From Micrasema longulum (Eukaryota; Arthropoda; Insecta; Trichoptera; Brachycentridae): 64,000 nt of DNA. The stretch covers positions 186,001-250,000 of the forward strand of contig JAGVSM010004207.1 of NCBI GenBank assembly GCA_022494885.1. Direction: 5' to 3'. The notes below the pieces were generated by a model. That model made no database searches. It saw only the letters and a list, made by a program, of their open reading frames with translations, and was not told the DNA's origin. The translations under genes were made by a program, and so were the position numbers. This document shows, piece after piece, positions 43,801-54,848 of the stretch; position 1 is the stretch's first letter, and each line of letters begins with the position of its first letter.

Positions 43801-46782
43801 CGGGAGTGCCAGAGTCATGAGAGCAAATGCGTTTGCAGCAGGATGCATCACCAAGAAACCAGTGGACAGTATTGAGATTAATACTGAAATCGCAGCTAAA
43901 AATCGTCTGAAACAATCAATTTATTGCACTGGGAATATATGGTGCTAGATGCTAGAAGAGAAAGACGAGATAAAAAGTAAATTGACAAATAAATATGAGA
44001 ACATTTTTTTTTTTATTGGGAAGTAATGCTTTTTATATTCTATTAAAAATAAAATAAGAAACTATAAACGAGTTGATAAATATCAAACGCAGGTTTGTCC
44101 ACAACGATCCACCAGTGTCCATGTGGACCTACTAGTTTCTGAATTGAAACAGAGATTTTTGACAGTGTTTTATTGTAAAAATGAGGATATGTTTTAATTT
44201 GAACAGTACTGAAATGTTTTTTTTTCTCTACATTTGTAGAAATATAAAAAAAAAATTGGGTGGACATACTGGCGTTTGATATTTATTAACTCAAACATAC
44301 TAAATATTTACCTATCTCTTCGACAAAACTGTGGGAAGTATCGTTTGGGTAAGAACATTGTAAAAGCTGCCATACAAACCCAAAGTATCGCAAGCTCGTC
44401 TAATAGTTGTCCTGAAAAACGAAAAATCAGAAATTAAATTATCCTAATCTGATTTTTTTTTGCTATTTTAATGTTTTGTCACTTCTAACTCCATAAAAAC
44501 TTTCAATTAAATAAGTGAGCATCTTATTGAACAGTGTATTGTATCTTTTTATGTACACTGTTTTTTTTATTTGCTTTAGGGATTTAATTATTTAATATTT
44601 TGAAAATATGGCTTTGACATTTTAGTGTATATTCAGATTTTTTCACTTTAGAGGCCACTCAATAACAATCTTCAGAATTTAAATAACACAGTGAGCAAAA
44701 TACACTGTAGTATACCACAATGCTAAAGAGGCCAAAATACAGTAGTAAATTGCAGCACAGAACACCCAAATTAAAGAAAAAATAACATATTATTATTGTG
44801 ATCTCACTGGGAATCAAACCCCTTTCATTACACAACGGAGGCAGCCAGCTATAAAACTAACGAAGCCTAAAATAGTTCAAAAGGCCTTGCAATAGAAAGA
44901 AAACTTACCAACTAAACTTAACGTAGCATGGAAGTAGGCTGAGCTAATACCGACTACCATCAGAAGCACCCATAGTAAGTTTATAGCAGGATTCACAAAC
45001 TTTGCATAGCCACGAAACAGATGGATCAAAACGGGTGGTAAAAGTAAAAATAGAATATTGCTTATCTGTAAAAGAATTGAACAAAAGTAAGTTATAAGAC
45101 TCATAAACAAACAGAAAAATACAACACAGGAAAAATGATTGATAAATTATTATTGTTATGACTATATTTAGTAGATGATTGAGTTATTAATTTTATTATA
45201 TACTTTGAATTCTCATAATGTATTTTATTCACCTTTTTATAAGATTAAATTAATAAAATTATTGAAATTTTCATAAATATGACATAAATTTAGTAAAAAT
45301 ACAATATTAACAAAGTACATGAGTCTGTCTTTTTTTTAGTTAGTCGTTAATCACGTGTATTCTAAGTACTTAAGTGTATAGAAAAAAATCAGCAATTAAA
45401 AAAAAAAATATTTGGGTAACATATGAACGTATCAGCTTTTACATAAAATAAAAAAGGATATTTATTTAAGTTCCGGGATTTATTTCTCGTGATATTTTGA
45501 ACATTTCAATTTGAGATTAACTATCCGTATAGAACTAACAGTTCAATCATCAGATTAATCAAAAAAATAATTCTAAGAAAACCAAACTTGTGCACATAAG
45601 ATCACCGAACTATAAAATTCAAACAACACCGCCAATTTTATCACATAACTATGTATGTATCCACAGTGATTTTGTGCAACCGTGCAAGTGTGAAAATATT
45701 GAAAATATTGAGCAGTGTGTTTATTTAGGTTTAACAATAGATTGTAATTTTAAATGGGATGTAAATATAAGAAAATTGTGTAAGCGATTAAGAGCAATAA
45801 GTAATAGAGTGTATATATTAAAATATTATGTCCCTGTTAATACTTTACAATTTTTTTATTTATCTCTCTCTGAATCAATTATACGATACGCTATAATTTC
45901 CTGGGGGTTATCAAGTGAAACTAATTTTAATTTTATTCAAACTTTGCAAAATTCTATGATCAAATTGCTACTACATTAAGATGTATACCGCCAGACACAA
46001 TATTTCAAAATCATTGATGTATAAATCTGTAAATAAATTATCAGTTAGGGTTCTACTTTGGTAAAACTTAATTTGTCAGCATGCGTCGCACTCCGAGTAT
46101 AAACACAAGTTGGTACATGATTACAACACCAGGTTTACTAGTATGGAAGGGCTAGCTGTTCTAAGATATTGCAATAAATATGGCAAAAAGACACTCCAAT
46201 ACAGTATACCTAAAATATTCAACATGTTACCAAAAAATATTACAAATACTGAGTTAAATACAGGAGTGAGACGTATGCTCAAATTATGGTTAGTCGAAAA
46301 AAGTTTTTTGTATTAGTGATAGCTTTAAATTTTTGATAACGTAATAAAATATGATATATATGTAATCAGCAGGACTTTAATTTAAGATTTTTATGTAAAT
46401 ATTTTTGAAAAATGAACAAAAAAAAGAAGTAATATGGCTTCTGTTTGAACAATGCAAAGTTATGTTTCTAATGTTTGACCCTTAAGTGCAGTTAAAGTAA
46501 TTTATTTGAAATACAATCATGGTACGGTTGATATATTTACTATTTCTGAAATGTTTGTTTAATGTCCAGAAAAGGAAAATGGTTTTTGACTTGCTGATTA
46601 AGGGTGTCAAATCACAAAATAATGGCAAGGAACAAAGACAATGGTGGGCAGGTTTTGATCTCAAAATTTAATAAAATTTACCTTACCGTATTAACAAATT
46701 CAGCAATTACTGGAGAAATCGAGTAATTCTGCTCACACCAGTCAACAGGCGAGCTGCCCCTTTGGAGATGAGTCCACGTCAT
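40480..46782 (-). CDS. ACER (brain washing/bwa in Drosophila): Alkaline ceramidase (five exons)
   Basis: This multi-pass membrane enzyme of the ER/Golgi hydrolyses ceramide to sphingosine and fatty acid. Exons are 46687-46782, 44909-45065, 44312-44411, 43769-43906 and 40480-40801, all GT/AG with matching phases, giving 270 aa. The calcium-site residues are D14, W15, E17, N19 and E28, at the same spacing as in human ACER3. The active site has S74 and H78 (SSAYFHATL), D89 (QLLDELAI), and H207 and H211 (HGFWH), the zinc ligands and proton-transfer residues of the family. Several long hydrophobic segments fit seven membrane spans. The introns are crowded with repeats (mariner, LINE, SINEs, families B and H). 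Exon 5 lies alone, almost 3 kb from exon 4, between inverted repeats. The start is the ATG directly before the conserved N-terminal DWCE motif. Confidence 0.95.
40897..41155 (+). mobile_element. tRNA-derived SINE, family 2, full length (ACER intron 4)
   Basis: gtgatgtaatggttagcgca (A box), gggttcgattcccgac (B box), aagtccctggactggtactt, gactgatcatcttacc and a (gatgat)n tail. It is very close to the copy at 19818-20080. Confidence 0.88.
41160..41560 (+). mobile_element. Family B copy with internal insertion (ACER intron 4)
   Basis: tatggaggtctaggcattta...gggcttatgacctgtcattg is separated from aatggccactttacacaatg...taagtaacgcctaaaaac by about 150 bp of unrelated sequence, which suggests a nested insertion. 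Confidence 0.65.
41565..41790 (-). repeat. Family H repeat, right copy (inverted)
   Basis: Reverse complement of the repeat at 39138-39312, with a 40-50-bp AT-rich insertion. Confidence 0.75.
41791..42294. other. Unannotated intronic AT-rich stretch
   Basis: Nothing recognisable was found. Confidence 0.4.
42295..43589 (+). mobile_element. mariner transposon, copy 2, in ACER intron 4
   Basis: Inverted ends cgagggcagattgataatga and cattttcaattcgccctcg, each next to a TA duplication (42293-42294 and 43590-43591). It is the same family as copy 1 and antisense to ACER. Confidence 0.93.
42476..43527 (+). pseudogene. mariner transposase, frameshifted
   Basis: Helix-turn-helix region as in copy 1, then a 2-bp insertion near 42568 (attacacggt against attacggt). 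At least one further shift lies near 42810-42900 and one near 42990. The catalytic blocks are recognisable: [20 protein letters not shown], and [16 protein letters not shown] with the usual P of SPD replaced by L. The breaks differ from copy 1, so each copy was broken independently. Confidence 0.9.
43769..43906 (-). CDS. ACER: ACER exon 4
   Basis: Acceptor gattgtttcag, donor gtattt. It encodes two membrane segments ([20 protein letters not shown] and [17 protein letters not shown]). Confidence 0.92.
44312..44411 (-). CDS. ACER: ACER exon 3
   Basis: 100 bases. Acceptor gtttttcag, donor gtaaat. It encodes [20 protein letters not shown] with catalytic Asp89. Confidence 0.92.
44715..44858 (-). 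mobile_element. SINE family 1, decayed (ACER intron 2)
   Basis: On the minus strand, gcctccgttgtgtaatg, a B-box remnant (ggtttgattcccagtgagat) and attcaccactg-like body strings survive. About 30 bp of the tRNA head are deleted. Confidence 0.65.
44909..45065 (-). CDS. ACER: ACER exon 2
   Basis: Acceptor cttttacag, donor gtaagt. It encodes two hydrophobic segments and [12 protein letters not shown] with the Ser and zinc-binding His. Confidence 0.93.
45590..46330 (+). mobile_element. LINE fragment in ACER intron 1, inserted into another repeat
   Basis: The frame at 45590-45979 encodes [16 protein letters not shown] and [14 protein letters not shown], the post-catalytic reverse-transcriptase region. 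A second frame (46110-46316) gives HDYNTRF and [14 protein letters not shown]. They are frameshifted against each other. The flanks (gttcaatcatcag at left, aatatggcttctg...tttctaatgtttgaccctta at right) rejoin to match 8680-8750. Confidence 0.75.
46687..46782 (-). CDS. ACER: ACER exon 1
   Basis: 32 codons from [23 protein letters not shown] and onward, carrying all five calcium-site residues. The donor is gtaagg. Confidence 0.9.
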
Positions 46783-47819
46783 GTTTATTTAATATAATTA
46801 ATCGAGAATATAAATTAAACGAGGAAACGACTAAATGAAATTCATTTTAATTAGATTTATCTATATCAATCTAAAAGCAAGGGCGGATACCCGCTCTGGG
46901 GGCCAGATTACTTGTTGCACAATTTCTATAGTAATAATCTTTGTTTTGTTTTTTTATGACGTAGAACAATGCGGTGTCTCCTTGTGTTTATTTATTTGAC
47001 AAGTGAAAAAGCTTGCCATGCGTAATCAATCAGCTGGAAAAATTGTTAACAGCATAAAAAAACCTTCTGTGTAAGTACTACGCTACTTTTTTCATCTTTC
47101 TTATCATACTTCTTCTTTGACCATTCGGTATAAAAATTAAAAAATGTTTTCGGGCGTTGCTTAGTATGTAAGTAAAAAAAACATGACACTAGCTAGAACA
47201 CCCCAGCAGCGAGGTGAATTAAGCCACAAAAAGAAGAGGTAGTTTATAGGTGAAATAATGAAAAAGTTCAATAGTTTAAAAAAAAAACATTTGTCAACTC
47301 ATTGCGACACAAAGCCGGCGAATCGCCGGTTTGTCTTTGAAGTGATTTAAAAAAAAAACTGAATGCCAATAACTTTATTCATAAAAATGACATAAATAAG
47401 TATATTTCGGTTACTGATTTCATATTAAATTTAATATAATTATAAATATAATCATAATTTATTTTACATTATTTATTACAAAATATTAATTTAGTCTTAA
47501 TGTTATTGTAATAAAAAAATGTGCCAAAATAAAATAGTGTATTGTATGAACACATTATGTCATTTTTATTAGTGGTACAATCATAAAATTCAGAATAGTC
47601 CAAAAGGAGCGTAGAATCATATTTGAATACATCGGACTGTGTCCATAAATCCCTCAACTATGCCCCACTTTCGCCACGCGCATTCGTGCGTTATGTTGCA
47701 CAGTGGGAAAAAATATATTTATAACACAAATGTAAGGTTAAAAAAAAGCAATCTTTTAATTTCTCTAAAATTTTATTGTGCACGCGGAAATATTGATTGA
47801 TACAACAGAGTAGATAAGT
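46783..47819. promoter_or_regulatory. ACER upstream region
   Basis: No coding or repeat content was recognised. The perfect short palindrome ccggcgaatcgccgg sits at 47315-47329. The promoter must lie here, but no TATA box was identified. Confidence 0.3.
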
Positions 47820-48065
47820 AAAGGGTCATTTAATAAAAGTAATTGAATTATTGAACTTTAAACTTAAAATATAAAACAAAGTTCATTTTACATAAAACGG
47901 ATATTTTATATCATGTGAAATAATATTTGATGTTTTAAAGATAATGTCGGTCAAATGTCCACCACAGAGTTGTTTAATCCGAGGTCCAATTTTCATTAGT
48001 TCTCTCATTAGATGAGCAAAGTAAGGTAAAAAAAATTACCACCCTGGCAACACTAACGAAATGCT
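47820..48065 (-). mobile_element. Possible DNA-transposase C-terminal scrap
   Basis: On the minus strand the stretch from about 47990 reads KIGPRIKQLCGGHLTDIIF, reminiscent of the last residues of mariner/Tc-type transposases (arginine-rich helix, then GGH-x-x-D/E). It is too short and diverged to be sure. Confidence 0.25.
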
Positions 48066-48469
48066 CATTATGATTCTTCGACAATCTGACAGATGGAAAA
48101 ATAATTCACCTTTTAAGTAATGCATTTGCTACCTACACATTAATTTGCTAATTACAATGAAATGTGATCCCATCCTGTTTCTTTAAGATCCTAGCAGTAT
48201 TTTTACCCTTTAAAAGGACACAACACGGGATAGTTTAATTCAAATCAGGAGTTGCGTACTGAGCGACATCTACAAAGAAACTAATGATCGATGAGTGGAT
48301 CAAGCCAAATAGGTAAAATGTGTGTACTATTTGTTCTATTGGTCTATATAAATTGTTTTAGTTTTTTCATTGTTTATTATGTTAATGATAATTAGGTTAA
48401 TTGGATTAATTAGGTTTTTTTTGTTGTTATTATTATGTTAACTTTGTTAAATAGCTAATTTAAGGCATG
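48066..48469. other. Unannotated AT-rich stretch
   Basis: Nothing recognisable was found. Confidence 0.4.
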
Positions 48470-48545
48470 TTTCACATTTTGTAAAATGTTTCCCTCGGCA
48501 CGGGACACCCCAGTAAGGGAACATTATTCTGTATAAAAAAAAGAA
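48470..48545 (+). mobile_element. LINE 3' UTR scrap
   Basis: ccctcggcacgggacacccc...agtaagggaacattatt matches the 3' UTR at 1205-1245. The upstream 150 bp may belong to the same element. Confidence 0.5.
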
Positions 48546-48675
48546 TACAAACAATATAAAAGTATAAATAAATGGGTCAAAACGAAAACCTACTCATTTA
48601 TGAGTAGTTTAGTCACCTTCTGTTTGATGTGCATATGCGGTTTCTGGACTATTCTTAATTATATGGGTGCAACGG

Positions 48676-49023
48676 GTTAATAGATTATTAAACTAAGCCA
48701 AAATATTTTATTTTTTTTGTGTCGTATTCTATGAAATTTTACTTCGTGTGTGACGTCTAAAATTCTCTTCCCCTTCTTCTCTATTGAGAAGAAGGGGAAG
48801 AGAATTTTAGGTTCTGCTGATTCTTCAGTTAACTTACCGTAAACCGAAAACATATCACAACTCTCTTATCATTGGTTGATTCGGAAGAACAAGTGACGTC
48901 ATGCTAATTAGTTCGTTTTCATTAAAATCTTTTTTTTTTCATACATTTTCAAGACACTTCGCCGTACAATTTAATGCTCTAATTTTTTAATTTCCAATTT
49001 CCCGTAGGGCTGAACATCATCAT
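48676..49023 (-). mobile_element. Family A MITE carrying a perfect inverted duplication
   Basis: attaaactaagccaaaatat, gtgtgacgtctaaaattctc, acattttcaagacacttcgc and ttcccgtagggctgaac match the reversed consensus. It contains a 25-bp perfect hairpin, listed separately. Confidence 0.75.
48757..48810. repeat. Perfect 25-bp hairpin with 4-nt loop
   Basis: Arm 48757-48781 (ctaaaattctcttcccctt...) and arm 48786-48810 are exact reverse complements around tatt. Other family-A copies have only one arm here, so it arose by a local inverted duplication. Confidence 0.9.
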
Positions 49024-49232
49024 TCAGTCAAATGAGTCTCATCCACATAAATAAAGGTTTCAGTCCTTTAATTTCACCATAAATGGAAGTGGAAGAATAT
49101 AATAAATATGGGTGTTGGTATTGGTAGAATGATGAATATTACAATGTGTAAGGTGGACATTTAAATCAGCGAATGATAGGTTATACGTTTTGTAAATGCT
49201 TTTTTTTATATCTCTGTTGTAATATGTTAGTA
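49024..49232 (-). mobile_element. Family B fragment
   Basis: gagtctcatccacataaata, aaggtttcagtcctttaatt and ttatatctctgttgtaatat are the reversed family-B body. It abuts the family-A copy. Confidence 0.65.
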
Positions 49233-49612
49233 TCTAATAATTAGATTGTGATGAGCTGTTAGTTCCTTTGAATGAAAACCCATTGTCATTATAAAACTGA
49301 ACTGATTTATTCATGGCTTTAAAAATAACTCGCGGATGTATATTGTGGGTACTAAGATGTACATTGTGGGTACTAAGATGTACTGTAATATTTTTTACAT
49401 TCTCCTCTACACCCACTTGTATTTTTTATCACTACTGCAACGATTTGCTATTGTGAAAAAAGGATAATGAGGTTACGTGTGAAAAATAAATTATCTTCTT
49501 AAACACACGCAACATAATAAAATAGGTTTTAGAAAATCTGCTTATTACTGTCCAAGTACCTACTACCTACTACTAAAGTTCAGAGGTTGGCAACATTGCT
49601 TCCGTTTTTTCA
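49233..49612. other. AT-rich stretch with a short tandem duplication
   Basis: A 20-bp unit around tgggtactaagatgtac occurs twice at 49346-49383. Nothing else was recognised. Confidence 0.5.
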
Positions 49613-49939
49613 GTGAAGAACTTCAGCCCGACGGGAAATTGGATACAAAAAATGTTTTAAAATTAAACTATTCAATTTAAATGTCAAAGTTTCTTGAAAA
49701 TGTACTAATTAAAAATAAAAGAAACAAACAACGAGATTTCCGGTTTGTAACTGTCAACGGACTAATCGGCAGAACTGACCGAGAAGAACCGGAAGAGAAC
49801 TTAAGACGTCACACGCGGATTAATTTCAGAAATACAAAACTTAAAAAAATCGTAGCGCTGATAATACGTTATTTGAAAAAAAGTTTAATAGTCTATTAAC
49901 AAAAACGTGTTTTTTTTAAAACCACTGAACTGCCTCATT
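49613..49939 (+). mobile_element. Family A MITE
   Basis: gtgaagaacttcagcccgac, tttcttgaaaatgtac, gacgtcacacgcggattaat and cactgaactgcctcatt. A central deletion leaves it about 330 bp. The 72-codon frame here is not a gene. Confidence 0.75.
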
Positions 49940-49954
49940 TTTTATATTCCAGGG

Positions 49955-50261
49955 ATGGTATTTTGAATCTTCTCTACCCCCTAGACCTAGATCATTGATC
50001 CCCGTCCAGTGGTCTACAAGAGCTAAAATATGAACCACGAAATTTAGATCCAAGGAAAAATTTCAGAAGAAATCCATAAAGAGCTCATTGAATTCCAAAA
50101 TTACAGAAAGTGTTAGGGCGCATTTGAATCTGATTCTCTTGAGCTTTAGATTGACACAGTTCATTTTTCTTGAACCTTGTAGTCCTCGATAACAAATGAA
50201 GGTCGAAAACCTTGGGAGAGTAGTTTATTTGTGAGTTTTTATTTTTTGCACGAGACTACAC
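49955..50261. repeat. Repeat, inverted copy at 51425-51600
   Basis: ttctctacccccta and gagtttttattttttgcacg...gactacac correspond to the reverse complement of the stretch beginning 51425. Confidence 0.4.
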
Positions 50262-50955
50262 TTTTTTTTTATTATTATTATTTATTTTATTTAGTTCTAT
50301 GATTAACATAGTCTAATATATATTTACATCTATACTTCTAACATTATTTATCACTATTATACACTTAATATCCTAATTTATAATATTCACTGTTTCATAT
50401 GTACATTTTCATTAATTATATTCACTATTTACACTATATATTACCTAATATTTTTTACATATATACTTTTTACATTTAATTTTAAATATATTTACATTTA
50501 TTTCATTTTTTATGCTTTCTGGCATTTCCTCAAATAATTGTATTCCCTTGTACATAAGGCAGTTCTGGGACATTGCTTTTGATTTCTTTTCCAGTCTTAT
50601 ATTTTGAGATCCTCTTGTTGCATAGTTATGAAAGAACTCATTATTTTTTAGTTTATTTTGACAATATCTCGGAACTATTCCTTTAATAATTTTGTTTATT
50701 TCATTAGAAACATTGAATTTGATTATTTGATCCATTGTCATGATATCTATAAGTTGAATCATTTTCTTAACTTTTGTTCGTCTCCCACATCTTAATATTA
50801 TCCTCATCGCTTTGTTTTGTATTATTTGGAGTCTCTTTAGATCTCCTTCATTACTTAAATATAAAATACTTTGATTAAACGTCAAACGATGTACAAAATT
50901 GTTTAAACAAACCGAAACCTTAAGTGTTTTGAGTAATGCGTGAGGTCGCAATAAT
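50262..50955 (-). mobile_element. LINE fragment, C-terminal reverse-transcriptase tail and 3' UTR
   Basis: The 168-codon frame (50951-50445) has LKRLQIIQNKAMRIILRC, TMDQIIKFNVSNEINKI and a NCLMYKGIQLFEEMP motif, the standard C-terminal end of Jockey-type LINEs. The 3' UTR ends in (att)n at 50270 and is shared with 3785-4140. The frame is open, but the catalytic part is missing. Confidence 0.8.
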
Positions 50956-51424
50956 ATTTTAAGTGAAAATCATAATATTATTAATATTTAAAGCCAATGC
51001 TTTGTGATCAAACATTTTACTAAATGTTTTTAAATATTTGCATATAACCACTTACCGACTTTTCTGTGTCTACCGGTTTCGAGTAGTACCCGTCTCTTTG
51101 TCAGGACTCCAATCAAACCAACATGCAAAACCCAGTATCCATCTTCACCATAGTTGCTGCACACAAATATAAAATCAACACGACATGCATTTTCATAAGC
51201 ACATGCATTGATTAGGATAAACGTGCACTGATTAGGTTATGAAAAGATTGTATGTTGAGGGAGAAATAGTTGAAAAAAGAGGAAGGGGTGAAGGACGGGT
51301 AAGCATATAAAATGAATTAAGTGGTTATATACTAATATTTAATAACATTTAGGAAAATCATCATGTTTGGTTTCCTGTGTTCGTATTTATTTGACGTTTA
51401 ATTATCAGTGTGGCCATATATGAA
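50956..51424. other. Stretch containing a second hammerhead-like motif
   Basis: Apart from the motif at 51066-51110, nothing was recognised. Confidence 0.4.
51066..51110 (-). ncRNA. Degenerate hammerhead-ribozyme-like motif
   Basis: The minus strand reads gagtc-CTGACAA-agag...ctc-GAAAC-CGG-TA-gac. CTGACAA stands where CTGANGA is expected, gag/ctc can form stem II, the GAAACCGG box is intact, and gtc/gac can form stem I. It is weaker than the motif at 21838. Confidence 0.3.
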
Positions 51425-51600
51425 GCAAAGTGTAGTCGCATGTAAAAAATAAAAATCTACAAATTAGGGTTAAATAACTCTCCAGGGGGTAGAGAATATT
51501 CAGAATGCTATTCAGGTGCTACCCCAGGCTGATAAAGAATTCTAGAGTTATGTGTGAAATAGAACCGGAACCCTGACAAGTGTTTTCGACTTTAGGGGCA
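51425..51600. repeat. Repeat, inverted copy of 49955-50261
   Basis: gtgtagtcgcatgtaaaaaa, ctctccagggggtagagaat. The pair flanks the LINE at 50262-50955. Confidence 0.4.
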
Positions 51601-51643
51601 GTTCTCTGATTAAAAACCTGTAAAAAAATCGAGTGGGTATATA

Positions 51644-51775
51644 TCCGCCTCGTAGTATAGTGGTTGGCGCGTTCGCCTACCAACCTTGAGTCGTAAATTC
51701 GATTGCTTGCAGGGTGAACTTGAACACCTAATGCGTAAAACTGTGCGAATATGGAAGTGATGATGATGATGATTT
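51644..51775 (+). mobile_element. SINE family 2, internally deleted
   Basis: tccgcctcgtagtatagtgg head with A box, degenerate B box (attcgattgcttgcagg) and a (gatgat)n tail. Most of the body is deleted. Confidence 0.75.
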
Positions 51776-52875
51776 TATATTAAATGCTTTATTTGCTGTC
51801 AAAATAGCGTCATTTCCTACTCGCGTTTGTTTTTCACTACTTTGGTTGATTATACAGTTATATTATGTAATAAGTACATATATAATTTTGTTACGAGGTC
51901 ATAGAACGGGCATTCATTTGCCTATTTGGGACCCCAATTTTATTCCCATGTAAAAAAAGATAATTACTACCGATTTCAAAAATGGTTGACGGGCCCCGGT
52001 ATATTGTTAAGTATTAATAATATTATTGTCGAGGTTATTCTAAGAAATATGCGATGTTTAGACATCTTCTCCTTAATATAATTAATATTCGAAAAAACGC
52101 TTACGATACGATAAGCGATAAATATGGTAATTTGGAGAACAGGTTTAGAAAATAGAATTATAGGTATAACCCTTACCTAATTTATGGAGAACAGAAAATA
52201 TATACTGTAATGAGTCATAATAGTTCTTGATAATTTAACCAACACGTAATAAAAAGTCCAAATAAGTAACAAGTAATTAAAATAAAAATTCATAATAAAA
52301 GAAAACATAAGATCGGTAAACTGAGAAAATAAGAATATCCTCTTACGTTTTTTTTTACACTGAGCATACCTTTAGTTGATTTTATTTTTTCAATTTTACT
52401 TATTTATCAATAATGGGTCTTACTCATTAAATTGGTATAAAAATACGCCTAGGTATAGTGGTAGAATACGGATGGTAATATCATCCTTATTATAGTAGTA
52501 TAACTATGCGTACCTGTATACCGGATTTATAAACAAGGCCCTACAAGTTATTATTACATTTTTCTGATATTTTATATTTGTATATATTATATTTTTTTAT
52601 TTTATTTATTTAATATAATAAAAAAGTTACAACATGTTAACAAAAATAAATACATAATAAAGCAAAATTACAGAAACAAACGTACCACACCAAAAAAGAA
52701 TCAACCTCTTGTGCTTGCTGAGGGATAAATTATAAATATTTATATTTACTTGTATATTTTTTAACTTTGTCTTTTCAAATTCTTTTTTAACATTCTTTCT
52801 TTTATGTTTCAACATCAGTTTTTCTAAATATTCAGCGAGAAAGTTCGGTGTTTTTTTTTATTTTTATTTATTTTT
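51776..52875. other. Unannotated AT-rich stretch
   Basis: Nothing recognisable was found. The 62-codon minus frame at 52627 has one hydrophobic segment but no family resemblance. Confidence 0.4.
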
Positions 52876-53099
52876 CAATAGACGTTTTGTATCGTATTAT
52901 CAGCACTATGATTTTCTCAAGTTTTGTAATTTTGAAACATGTGCGACGTCACTAGTTCTCTTCTCTGAGTTCGCGTAAACCGTAAATCTATCACAATACT
53001 TTATTATCGATTGGTTCGGAAGAACAAGCGACGTCGTTCAAAGTAGTTTTTTTTTACACACATTTTCAAGAAACTTCACCGTACTGAACTACCTCATTG
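52876..53099 (-). mobile_element. Family A MITE, shortened
   Basis: tatcgtattatcagcactat, gtgcgacgtcactagttctc, attggttcggaagaacaag and acattttcaagaaacttcac. Confidence 0.65.
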
Positions 53100-53647
53100 T
53101 TACCATTTTATTAAATATGTTTGGTTATTACAGAATGTTATGTTTCTTTTTTATAGGTATTTTCAGTGTGTCAACTCTATTTTTTCTTTATTTTTTATTT
53201 TTTTAATCATATTTAATATTGTAATTTATTTTATAATATAATATGTAATAATTTTTTTTAACAACGATAGTGAGTTTATTTAAAATAAAACACTTTGTAA
53301 ATTTACCACAATTTACCATTTTTATTTATTAGGTGTTCACGGATGTTCCATTTAACAACCATGGTAAGAAATTGTTATCACGTCGTTTATTAGCACGTCG
53401 ATAGTTATTTGTGATTGAGCTAATGTGTTGTCTTTGGCGAAAACAATTATCAACATACTTAATTCATAAAGTAAATCTGAATTATATATGCAACCACCAA
53501 TCAGTTATAATAAGTGAACATTCAAATTAATTCCTCCTCTTCCACAATGATTGGTAGCCCAGCATCCTAGAAAGAAGTAAGAAGTCGGCTGAGAAAAGGC
53601 AGGGTCGAACACTTTCTTCTGCACCCTCTCTACCATCAAATATGTAT
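53100..53647. other. Unannotated AT-rich stretch
   Basis: Nothing recognisable was found. Confidence 0.4.
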
Positions 53648-53780
53648 TCAATCGGGTTGTGGTCCTGTGGCTAGTGTCTCGGACTCACGGACCAAAGGTC
53701 CGTGGTTTGAATCCCACTCTACCCCAACTCGATTTCATTTTCTAATAGTGAGTTATTTACAACTCGTTAAAAATGGCCCT
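53648..53780 (+). mobile_element. tRNA-like SINE, family 3
   Basis: gtcctgtggctagtgtctcg resembles an A box and ccgtggtttgaatccca a B box. The tail is taatagtgagttatttacaa. The copy at 62178-62282 shares both head and tail. The body differs from families 1 and 2. Confidence 0.6.
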
Positions 53781-54751
53781 CAAAATTAAATATTTGGGTA
53801 AATCATAAGAACGCAAATTTTTATTTTATTAAAAAAAAATTATCTAGGCCCCTGTTACAATGGAAAGTTAACAGAGTTATCTTCGACTGTCTATAAAGAA
53901 AAACCGATATTAGTGTACGAAAATGAGTATATTTGCATGATCATTTAATCTATCTTCGTCGGTAACCTATAATTGAACATGTTTATAAGAAAAAAATGTA
54001 TGCATATTAATTACAGGTTACTGACTTAAATTTTTCATACAAATATACACATTTTCACTCATAAATATTGACTTTCCTATATAGACAGTCGAGAGTTACC
54101 AAAGAATGAAATGAAATATTGGATTGTATTATATTATATTGTATTACATTGTATTAGATATTTTAAAATTTAGTATTATTATATATTGTAATTTTTCAAT
54201 GTCGTGATAATAATTTTTGTAATTATTTTATAAAAGGTTATTCGAACACCAATAATGTAATTATTTTTATTTACTTTGCATACTTAGAGGCCTTTTGGTT
54301 CCTCTGGCGTCCACGATGGCGGCGATAATGATTTAATTCGTTTTCCTTGGCGTATATTTATTAATAGTTTACTTTAATCATTATTAGTCGTAAAGATGTT
54401 ATGTTACTTTGTAACTTTTACTCAATGAATATTGTAGGCGGGAATTTGAAATGATAAAGGAAAATTAAAGACTGGAAAAGATGAAAATAAATCATATTTC
54501 TCGTTTTTGTTTTTATATTTACATTATATATTTTTATGTTATGTTGTCAATGACGATTTTATGAAGCTTTTATTAAAACTCCTCGTGCCCCGAAACATTT
54601 GCGCAGTAGGATGGTTAATCACTAAGAGCTTACTACACATCCTGTGTCTGATGGAAGGTAAAAAGGATTACGTCTCTCTCCCTGTACGTGCAAGAATAAT
54701 GAAATATTGTTGTGTACTTTAAAATCAATATTTTTGACCTGAGACATTGTG
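53781..54751. other. Unannotated AT-rich stretch
   Basis: A (ttgtatta)n-like run lies at about 54120-54160. Otherwise nothing was recognised. Confidence 0.4.
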
Positions 54752-54848
54752 GCAAATGACCTTCATTATTAATCGAACCCGGTATTTCAAGCATTATAGG
54801 CAAACGCGCTCACCGCTACAACTAATACAGTACGAGGCAAACTTACCT
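54752..54848 (-). mobile_element. SINE family 2, head only
   Basis: Minus strand: gcctcgtactgtattagttg, gcgcgtttgcctataatgct, ccgggttcgatt. The body is lost. Confidence 0.6.

Noticed and set aside
24124..46782. Functional gene cluster of LIPT1, PTPS and ACER
   Set aside because: The genes belong to unrelated pathways, lie on mixed strands and are several kilobases apart. Nothing in the sequence suggests coordinated control.
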